Source: CAYFNF01 sp964344485
Lineage (GTDB): Bacteria > Patescibacteriota > Patescibacteriia > UBA9570 > XYC2-FULL-38-9
Length of the DNA: 11,177 nucleotides
Direction: 5' to 3'
Assembly (NCBI GenBank): GCA_964344485.1
Contig: CAYFNF010000011.1
Coordinates: forward strand, 1 to 11,177
Shown: one piece after another, positions 1 to 6,940 of the stretch
Position numbering within the stretch: position 1 is the first letter of the stretch
Layout: each line of letters starts with the position of its first letter
The notes under the pieces: generated by a model
Told to the model about the DNA's origin: nothing
What the model saw: the letters and a program-made list of their open reading frames with translations, nothing else
Databases searched by the model: none
Program-made: the position numbers and the translations under genes

Positions 1-687
1 TATTTTTTTGGGACACGAAAAAAAAACATACCCGGAAGATGTGGGCATTCCCGCCCGTCTGGTGGCCCATTCCGCAGTGATCGCATGACCAATTTCCAGG
101 TTCCCCCGTGACGAACTCGAATGCCGGTCCCCGTGGCCTTCCCCGCTTCCTTGGGGCATCCTCCCCCTCACTGCTCCCCCGGCGCTTCTCTCGCACAGCC
201 GTCGACTGGCTTGGTGCAGGCACAACCTCCGGTGTTGCCGTTTTCCCACCGCCCCCTGCCTCCACACCTGCGACATCACCACCTGGTGGCTTTATTTCCC
301 CACCAGGGGGCACCAGGGCCTCCAACCCGTCAGCGCCACCACCTTCCATGATGCACTGGGTGGGAAGGGGTAGGGACGGGAAGGTTCATCGCGCAAAGGC
401 TGAATCAATTGACTGAAGGGTTCGTTAGCGACGTTAGGTCTATGAAAAGCGTGCTGCAATAGAGTTTGAACCATATGAACACTCCAATAGAGCAATCCAC
501 CTTCATATGGCCATTGTGCTGAGATATGATTTTCGAAACATGTGTACACGATACTCGACTGGTCTGACGGACCCATTTCGTGTACTTTCCTCCCCAATTT
601 CATATCATATACTGTTAGGAGGAAATTCCATTTCGTGTCCATACACGATATTCCGGCATCACTGGGCCGGAATGGGAAAAGGGACTT
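1..687. other. unassigned 5' flank with a proline-rich open stretch and degraded lead-in to integrase
   Basis: No reverse transcriptase or RNase H motif is visible here, although these should precede integrase in a Ty3/gypsy element. The + frame at 108-416 (about 100 codons) is rich in Pro, Gly and Ser, with PPGG occurring twice. It resembles low-complexity linker sequence of Gag-like proteins but carries no diagnostic motif. From about 620 to 690 the reading is degraded. One frame has the string HDIPAS near 644-661, the kind of histidine-containing text seen in the HHCC zinc-binding region of integrases, but the downstream CxxC is in another frame. I infer a 5'-deleted or frameshifted element here. 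Bases 420-620 show nothing I can name. Confidence 0.3.
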
Positions 688-1875
688 CGTAGACATGTGG
701 ACTTGTGCGCCTGGTGCAAGCTTGAGCGTGCTCCTCCACGTCCTCGATCCACCGTTCCCATATTGCATGGCCCCCATCTCCACGCCCCAAATCAATTGCA
801 TTGGCAGGTTGACTTATGGGGTCCTATCACTGAAGGGACCGCCCAAGGCACCCAGACGCAGTATATGGTGTTGGTGGCTGTGGAAGCTATGTCACGTTGG
901 AAAGAGATGGAACTGATTCAAATGCCTGCTGATGCAAACAAGTGTGCACAGGTTATCATGGATCGCATAGTCACTGTGTGGGGGCCTCCCGCCTCTTTGC
1001 ACACAGATGGTGGTTCCAACTTGAATAGCACTGTAATGTCTCAGATCTGTGAGCTCTTGCAGATTCCAACAAGAGTAGGTGCTCCGTACCATCCCGCCTC
1101 TCAAGGACAGGTGGAACATGCCAACAAAGTCATGCAGCGGGTGCTGCGGACGACTTTGAAGGGTCGTGACGAGAATTGGAGGCGACTGCTCTCAGTCACG
1201 CGCTGGTTTCTGAATACACATGTGTCTTCTGTCACTGGCCTTACCCCTTTTCAGCTTATGCGTGGCTATCCTCCACCGAGTCCTGTCGAGATGGCTGTTC
1301 GTGCAGACGAGATCATGCTGCATACGCGCACTCGTCTGGATCATGATGCAATCTCATATGCCACCTCTCTCTGTCAGAGAATCGAGCAGCTTTGGAAGGT
1401 CGCTCGTGAGGCGGAGCAGAGGAATTACATCAAGCGGTCGGTGTATACGCAGCGGCGACCCAAGAGAGTGGACGTACCTGTTGGTTCACGAGTCATGGTG
1501 TGGTTTCCCAGCAAACTGGGCAAACTGGACTNNNNNNNNNNNNNNAGAGTTCATGCTGATCGTTTGTTGCCTTATGATGAAGTGAGGATTGACCAGGAGC
1601 TGGATCTCCAATCGATGCCACTGCCTGGTGGGGAATACGTTGTTCAACGAATCCTTGCTCATCAGTATGATGCAAACCATGGATGGTTCTTCCAGCTACA
1701 GTGGAGTGGGCAGGAACAGAATGTAGCAACATGGGAACCAGAACAACAAGTGTACCACTTGGAAATGTATGAGGCTTACCTTCGTTCGCGGAAGAACGAT
1801 CCGGAGTTCAATGTTCCTGATCGTCCAAAGCCTCGGCGATGGCGGCGCGTGCATCCGGCACGTGCTTCCAAATGA
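688..1875 (+). CDS. Ty3/gypsy (chromovirus) integrase, C-terminal Pol fragment with chromodomain
   Basis: Integrase inserts the retrotransposon cDNA into nuclear DNA. The fragment starts inside a polyprotein, so no true initiator is expected; the first in-frame ATG lies inside the catalytic core. In order I see a CAWC pair (about 706-717), which would be the CC half of the HHCC zinc finger, then the catalytic core. The triad is D at 811 (WQVDLWGP), D at 1006 (LHTDGGSNL) and E at 1114 (GQVEHANKVM), giving D-x64-D-x35-E, the classic retroviral/Ty3 spacing. The family motif VTGLTPFQLMRGYPP follows (about 1231-1275). After SKLGKLD a 14-base gap interrupts the C-terminal module; coding resumes at RVHADRLLPYDE and ends in a chromodomain. 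The stop is TGA at 1873-1875. The upstream HH half is not in frame and RT/RNase H are absent, so this copy is incomplete. Its identity as integrase is secure. Confidence 0.93.
   Translation, partial: RRHVDLCAWCKLERAPPRPRSTVPILHGPHLHAPNQLHWQVDLWGPITEGTAQGTQTQYMVLVAVEAMSRWKEMELIQMPADANKCAQVIMDRIVTVWGPPASLHTDGGSNLNSTVMSQICELLQIPTRVGAPYHPASQGQVEHANKVMQRVLRTTLKGRDENWRRLLSVTRWFLNTHVSSVTGLTPFQLMRGYPPPSPVEMAVRADEIMLHTRTRLDHDAISYATSLCQRIEQLWKVAREAEQRNYIKRSVYTQRRPKRVDVPVGSRVMVWFPSKLGKLDXXXXXRVHADRLLPYDEVRIDQELDLQSMPLPGGEYVVQRILAHQYDANHGWFFQLQWSGQEQNVATWEPEQQVYHLEMYEAYLRSRKNDPEFNVPDRPKPRRWRRVHPARASK
1532..1545. other. assembly gap (14 N) inside the integrase C-terminus
   Basis: Fourteen N bases separate SKLGKLD from RVHADRLLPYDE. 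In related integrases roughly 40-50 residues, including the GPY/F module, normally lie between these two motifs. The gap length is therefore not the true missing length, and the preserved reading frame across it is coincidental or set by the assembler. Confidence 0.9.
1633..1797 (+). other. chromodomain at the integrase C-terminus
   Basis: The segment EYVVQRILAHQ...GWFFQLQWSGQEQNVATWEP has the chromodomain pattern: a first beta strand with Y-V-V-x-R-I-L, a central L-x-W-x-G, and the A-T-W-E-P motif before a C-terminal helix (VYHLEMYEAYLRSR). Chromodomains in chromoviruses bind modified histone H3 tails and steer integration toward heterochromatin. Relative to HP1, the first cage aromatic (Y at 1636) and the central W (in LQW) are kept, while the third cage position (W-K-G-F/Y in HP1) reads W-S-G-Q here. 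Loss of cage aromatics is known for some chromovirus chromodomains, so this is a variant and not necessarily damage. Confidence 0.88.
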
Positions 1876-2853
1876 ACTGGTCTAGTGAACTGTGGCATTC
1901 TTCCTAGGTCGAATAGAGCTCTCTCTAGTTTGTGAAGAATGACCCCTACAGACTTACTGTTCCTGGACCTCCGTCACAAGATCATCAAAGGATGATGCAA
2001 GTCCTCCTCTTCAAAACTCAGATGCGCGCACTGGGAGGCGGCCTTGTGATCATCAGTGCAAACCAGATTATCCAGAATGCCTTACGCCATCCTCCATTGA
2101 TGGTGTAAGAAGTGTGGCGCTTCCATAGCGCTGCGATGGGCGTGCATAAAATTTTTACAATTCCCTCACGCGCAGGGGAACTGCGGCGATGTGTTGCAAA
2201 AATTCCTTGCACTGCCCTCTGAGGTGGAAGGTTTCTGACCTCCCGTCATTGGGGTCTTCCCCCACCTCGAGTGCCAATCCCTGTCATCGGCTCTGCCCTC
2301 GTCATGGCATTGCCTTTGGTGGATGACTGAGGTTTACCTGATCCACAGGCTGGTTGTTATGCCAAGTGTGTCTTGGTCTGGCCTGACATGTGGGTACAGG
2401 GTTTCCTCAGTGATAGGGCTGTTTCTCTACGGAGTTTTTCTCCCCTATCAAGACCTGCAAGTTCGGACTTCCCTTGGACATCGTTCTCGTCCTAGGTGAA
2501 CGTCCTGGCACACCTACATGGCGTAGAAGTCACGACTCCGATGAACTGTCCCACTCATCGCGATCATGCGGAGTTCTTCATGGATGGAATTCAGTGGTGA
2601 AGGATGGCGCTGGTGGTTGCCAGTTACGTGGCGTAGTTCATGGACAGCCGTCTCCACCGTGGCGGTGTTCGGGTTCGCTAAGTCTCTTGAGACACCTGAC
2701 AGGCTGGAGGCCAAGATGTGCGGACAGCCGCGTCTGTGGATCGTGTTATGTGCTGTGTGACTGCTCGTTCCGTCCAAGTTGCTGGAACTCATCCTTCTCT
2801 GGATAGTTGGCTGCTGGTCCCAATAGCCACCATTCGAGGATGAATGGTCCTGT
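1876..2853. other. non-coding 3' region between integrase stop and polypurine tract
   Basis: About 980 bases follow the integrase stop without a convincing gene. Short open stretches occur on both strands (for example 2474-2806 +), but none shows a domain, a plausible composition or a motif I recognise. Given its position between the chromodomain stop and the polypurine tract, I infer it to be the element's own 3' untranslated region. It is long for that role, so decayed coding sequence is also possible. Confidence 0.45.
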
Positions 2854-2863
2854 GGAGGGGGAG
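2854..2863 (+). promoter_or_regulatory. polypurine tract (plus-strand primer site)
   Basis: Ten uninterrupted purines, GGAGGGGGAG, directly abut TGTGGGATC at 2864. A G-rich purine run ending immediately before a TG is the usual arrangement at the 5' edge of a 3' LTR. There it survives RNase H digestion and primes plus-strand DNA synthesis. The match is positional and compositional; the second LTR copy needed to prove the boundary is not in the window. Confidence 0.6.
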
Positions 2864-3418
2864 TGTGGGATCTCGGGGATCCCTATCCGACCTGAATGAC
2901 TCCAATCAACATCTACAACGACATAAGATCGAGTGCCCTGATGAACCTTGATCTCCTTTCCCATGCCTCGTGTGTTTGCAGGCTCACCTGAGAGTCTCGG
3001 CCTTGTGCTGAGGCTGAACTGAGACCATGTTGGCGTTGTAGACCGCTATCTACACCGCCCCCATTGTTGCAGGCCATCTGTGGGGAAACAAGATCACCCC
3101 TCACAGTTTACACACTGCCACTGATCACTACAGTCAAACTGCACTGAATCAGTAGGTAGAACACACTCAGAATAGGCCTACATCTCACTCAGCGGATTAC
3201 GCCGGTTAACTGACTGGGTCGGGAGCGTCTTGCAGGGCACTTCGGGTGTATCGAGTCCCCCTTTGACCCTCACTCAGTAGTGTCTTGCCACCCGAACCCG
3301 TCGCTCAGGACCCCGCCGTGACCACAGAGAATTCTCTAGTGGTTTTACACTGCTAGCCAGGTGAAAACGCCTTCGAGCATCCGACAGGAGCAAGCCTTGG
3401 ACGACACCAGAGCTTGCA
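2864..3418 (+). repeat. putative LTR; 5' edge supported, 3' edge tentative
   Basis: The left edge TGTGGGATC follows a polypurine tract exactly. The right edge is a guess: TTGCA at 3414-3418 ends in CA and is followed after two bases by TGGGTTTGAGGG (3421), where a primer-binding site beginning TGG would be expected. I could not match that site to a known tRNA 3' end, and other TGG starts (for example 3489 and 3529) are possible. No long open frame lies inside, as expected for an LTR. A small imperfect palindrome, GGGATC-TCGGG-GATCCC, sits at the left end. No direct repeat partner is visible in the window. Confidence 0.42.
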
Positions 3419-3875
3419 ACTGGGTTTGAGGGGGCCGGTTTGTCACCCTCATCCACCCCCTTCCCTTCCTAACCCCAGCCTACCTACGAGTGGGACGAGG
3501 TCAGGAAGCGAAGGGAATTTCAAGCCGCGCTTGGTGTTCCGGCAGCGGACGAGGTGAGTGGCCACCCCTTGGGAGGGAGGACAGCACTCCACCCAAGACG
3601 CCTCAACTGTCTGTTCCCCGCGCACGTGTGTTTTGTCGCAACCACACACCGCTTGTGACTTGGCACACCCTCACAAGATACGCGCGCCATACGTGAGTGT
3701 CACACTGTTGTAGCAAAACCCACGCACAACACTTGACGCACCCGTACACGCACGCGTTTTTTCATCGCCTCACACCTAGAGTCTCTCATCGTCACAGCAC
3801 GCACATTTTTGTCTGTCTGTCACACCTCATACGCTTGTGTCTTGTGCTTGTGGTCACCCGTACACGCGTGTCCAC
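3419..3875 (+). other. leader between putative LTR and gag, CAC/ACG-rich
   Basis: About 450 bases without a credible gene precede the gag start. The second half (about 3610-3870) is strikingly rich in CAC, ACAC and ACGC on the + strand. It includes an exact 13-base direct repeat, CACCCGTACACGC, at 3739-3751 and 3855-3867, the second copy ending just upstream of the gag ATG. In retroelements this interval carries the primer-binding site and packaging leader; I infer that role from position only. Confidence 0.35.
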
Positions 3876-6855
3876 ATGGAGGAAGCAGACCCCGCTTCCT
3901 CCACCACTTCACCGGAGGGGAAGCCCCCTCCGGACACCTCTTCTGAGCCCTCCTCAGACGAAGACGACCGAGTTTTGCTGCGCAAGTTGTCTCCCAAAGA
4001 ACTACATGACTTGCTACGTGAGTTAAAAAAGAAGGCAAAGCTGACGAAGCTGAAGGACCCTCCGGATCTCGCCCCGTACTGCTCGGAGCAGGTTCGAGAA
4101 CGTCTGGTGGCTTTCTGCCCGCTTTTTTTTCACACACATCTCCTCGAGTTGTCTACCGAGGAATTGTTCAATTTGCAAATGCGCGACTTGCAGAGTCGCA
4201 TTGGCCCGCCCGCGCGACGACGCGCCCGGGCCGAGCTTTTAAGTGAATTGACGGCTACGCAAACATCCATCCCGGGCTATCTCCGGGAGGATATCAATCA
4301 ATTGCTGGAGGCAGAGCGTTCTGCTGGCCTCCAGCCTATGAGTGCGATGCCGCCAGAGTTTGCTTCTCCCGGGGCTGAGCTGCTTCCATGCCCGCCATCC
4401 AAGCGTGCCCCTCTTGTTCCCACCCGGCAACTCAGTGGGGGCGGGACCCCTGCTGGGATGGGTGGAAGAATGCCGGAGGGAGTGCCTAGTTTGGCGTTGG
4501 CCTCTGGGCGGCGCACCCTTCCGGGGTCGCATGACTCTGAGCTGCTGACCACTTTGTACCAATGGATGGACTCTGCCGTCGACAACCCACCACCACCAAC
4601 CGGACACCCTACTCCTTTTCAACCAGCTGCAGCATCTCACGTGCATGTGGCCGCCACCACCCCAGCTCCAAGAGCCAGGAGGGATAGGGGAAGGGAGAGG
4701 ATTGAGACCGCCTTGAACCCTCGATCGCGTCCCACCGTCGCTGGCACTGGTGTACCAACTGGTGCTACGAGTGGCACAGCCACTGTCACTTGGCCGCCGG
4801 CTGCAGCTGAGACGAATCCAACTGCTTCTCCTCAAATAGCTGGCATGCGACCCCCACCAACCTCACCCGTGCGGGACCCGGCGAGAGACGTGCAACAACG
4901 CCAGGAGGAGCTAGGGACTGAAGCTCGCAGAGCACGGTCTGCTAGACGTGAGGGGCTGGGGACAGGGGTGGGGATGGACCAACCCATGCAATCCAGGGGA
5001 AGGAGGACCATCCACCGCGTCCGTCACGGTGACAGGGAGCACCCAGATTTTCGGGACGAAATTGCAAGGCTGCTGCGTCCACTGCAGCAGCACTCTGCGG
5101 AAGATGTGTGGGCAGCCAGGACGGCACCTACGAGGGAATCGGCTCATTCGCCAATTGCGGACGAGAGGGCGGCACCATTTGCACCTGGGGCACTACAACC
5201 CCAGCATGCAGGTGGTGACGAGGAGGAGGAGGGCAAAGTGCACATCGCACCCCCTCAAATCCCAGTGCCACCCCCTCCGTCCCAAATTCCCCAGCATCGA
5301 CGCCCACTGTCTCAACCTCAAGCATTTTTTGCACATCAACAACCCCCTCAACCTCCTCAGCAGAGTCACATTCTTCAACCACCTCAGGATCCCACACAGG
5401 ATCGCACCCCCGCCACTACGACACCACGAGTGGGAACTCAAGGCGAGGCGGCCGGTTTGGGACAACCGCCACTCGCTGCCTTCTCTACTCCTCTCCGCGT
5501 CACCACGCCGGCACCGTTGCGAGCACCTGGACAAGCTCCTCCTACCCAACCGGGGACTGCAAACGTTTTTGCGAGCGTGCAGCCCTCCCATGTCACCATG
5601 GAGCAATTGAGAAAATTTCTCCAAGGGTATGAGGAGCAGACCAGGGAAAATGAAGCTCGACTTTTCGAGTACAACGCAACGCGGCCAGACGAGGTGGAGT
5701 GGCAAGGAGGGGAAACCCAGGCGGACTACCTGGGACGCAGAGCAGGACTGATGCTCCCCACGATGAAACAGACAGTGGGGTATGTGCCGGAAAAAGATGT
5801 CAACCTGTCAAAGGTTGTGAAGCGGTTCAAGAGACCGCTCGTAATTGGGACCCAGGTGCCCTACGTGCACCTGCAGCGGCCAGACGGGACGACAACAGCG
5901 ATTCAAGTCGACAATCATCGCAACCGGTTGAAGGTGCTGTGCTACCTATGCACTCCTACACAGGAAAACTGGATACGCTGGTGGGCAGAATGGAGCATGA
6001 GGGACGTCACTACAGGACGTTTCCAGGAACTCCCCGCTGCATATCGGCGTTACAGGGAACGTTTTGAAATTTTTTTGATGGGGATGGATCTTGCACGAAC
6101 GCATGCCCTCCCCGATCAAGAATTTGTCAATATCAGAGCGTTCCTGTTTGGTCTGAGACCACTTTGGCTTGCGCATCAATTGTGGGAACAATTTTCCCGC
6201 AACATTGGTTGTGGCATTCAAGGCACAGTCACCATCCCCCCAGAACTTCAAACCCTGGCGGCATGTGTGACTCACTTTGACCAAGTGTACCGACAGCTTG
6301 CCAACGGACAGCTCATCCTTCCAGACCCCCGGACACAAGTCTGGCGGGCCCTCACGCTTGATCTCAACGTCAAGCCTGGGGGATCAACGGGACACAAAGT
6401 GAAATACCCCAGGTTGACCATGAACCCAGATGGCACCACGAACACAGCGGGGGATTTTCATTTTTATTCCCATCTGGATGATGACAATGCCCGCGGCGTG
6501 CAATGGGCGAAGCAAGCAGCAGAGGAGGAAGCTGAGGGAGGAGATCAGAAAAAACATTCTGACTCCACTCACCAATCCAGGAAGGAGAAGAGGTCAGGCA
6601 AGAAGCACCACAAGGGACGAAGGAAAGATTCCTCTGGTGCAAACACGCAAGATGAGGGAGAGGAAGAAACCCAGGCACCTAAACGGTCTGGGGAGAAGGG
6701 AGGCAAAGAAGGGGGAGGCAAATCCAAGTACACTCGTTTTTCCTCCTCCAATCGCTCTCATGCTGGACGGCAATCTGCGGACAACCCAACGCCGCGAAAT
6801 CTCTTCAAATCCAGGGGGAAATTGACCCAGGAGGTGGGGAAGATGTCCAACAATG
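3876..6855 (+). CDS. retrotransposon Gag polyprotein, N-terminal and capsid part
   Basis: This would form the structural shell in which the element's RNA is reverse transcribed. I chose the ATG at 3876 (MEEADPASST); the frame is open a little upstream but without another ATG. Residues 1-150 are charged and helical (LSPKELHDLLRELKKK; LLEAERSAG). Residues about 160-570 are a low-complexity linker rich in Pro, Gln, Arg and Thr. Residues about 575-820 look like a capsid domain, with tryptophan-rich WIRWWAEW, YRRYRERFEIFL and FVNIRAFLFGLRPLW, resembling the W...F...GL pattern of Ty3-type Gag. From about residue 880 comes a Lys/Glu/Ser-rich tail (KKHSDSTHQ; GKKHHKGRRKD), probably nucleic-acid binding. 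The frame meets an N gap at 6856; the next exon-like segment is the zinc knuckle, in frame once the duplicated gap flank is removed. About 990 residues before the knuckle is long for a Gag. Gag identity rests mainly on the knuckle and layout. Confidence 0.72.
6518..6581 (+). repeat. 64-bp segment duplicated beyond the gap (copy 1)
   Basis: This stretch of the Gag lysine-rich tail recurs at 6866-6929, just after the N gap, with about two mismatches over 64 bases. In this copy it is in frame with Gag (AEEEAEGGDQKKHSD). Confidence 0.9.
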
Positions 6856-6865
6856 NNNNNNNNNN
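6856..6865. other. assembly gap (10 N) within gag
   Basis: Ten N bases. The 17 bases before the gap (6839-6855, GAAGATGTCCAACAATG) recur exactly at 6937-6953, and 6866-6929 repeats 6518-6581. Both flanks therefore overlap, and the gap is better explained by a misjoin or allelic variant than by missing sequence. Skipping 6856-6953 (98 bases) joins MSNN directly to ERWNYAREKG and restores the reading frame. Confidence 0.88.
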
Positions 6866-6929
6866 AGCGGAGGAGGAAGCTGAGGGAGGAGATCAGAAAA
6901 AACATTCTGACTCCACTCACCAACCCAGG
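6866..6929 (+). repeat. 64-bp segment duplicated across the gap (copy 2)
   Basis: Near-identical copy of 6518-6581. Here only 11 bases separate it from the zinc-knuckle start context (ATG at 6941), against about 260 bases in the first copy. The spacing difference of 250 bases is not a multiple of three, so in this copy the lysine-rich segment and the zinc knuckle are in different frames. Confidence 0.88.
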
Positions 6930-6940
6930 GTGTGGAGAAG

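Larger units (their letters stand above)
688..2863 (+). mobile_element. 3' part of a Ty3/gypsy chromovirus (integrase-chromodomain to polypurine tract)
   Basis: Integrase with D,D35E triad, chromodomain, 3' non-coding region and polypurine tract occur in the order expected for the 3' end of a chromovirus, followed at 2864 by an LTR-like start. The 5' part (gag, protease, RT, RNase H) is missing from the window or deleted. Confidence 0.75.

Noticed and set aside
507..660. Short repeated text around ATTTCGTGT and TACACGAT near 542-650, considered as LTR remnants
   Set aside because: The matches are short and imperfect, with no TG/CA ends or target-site duplication.
292..801. 169-codon open frame on the minus strand
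   Set aside because: It overlaps the start of integrase on the opposite strand, has no recognisable motif, and its composition looks like a reverse-frame shadow of GC-rich sequence.
2474..2806. 110-codon open frame between integrase and the LTR
   Set aside because: Rich in Cys, Ser, Arg and Trp in no order typical of a protein, no motif, and inside the element's 3' region.
3421..3545. Primer-binding site candidates beginning TGG (3421, 3489, 3529)
   Set aside because: None could be matched to a tRNA 3' end with a convincing T-arm, so none is annotated as a feature.
4239..4835. 198-codon open frame on the minus strand opposite gag
   Set aside because: It lies antisense to the P/R-rich linker of Gag; Ser/Arg/Gly-rich content is what the reverse of such sequence gives.
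4948..5610. 220-codon + strand open frame inside gag
   Set aside because: It is an alternate-frame reading of the Gag low-complexity linker, rich in His, Arg and Leu, with no motif.
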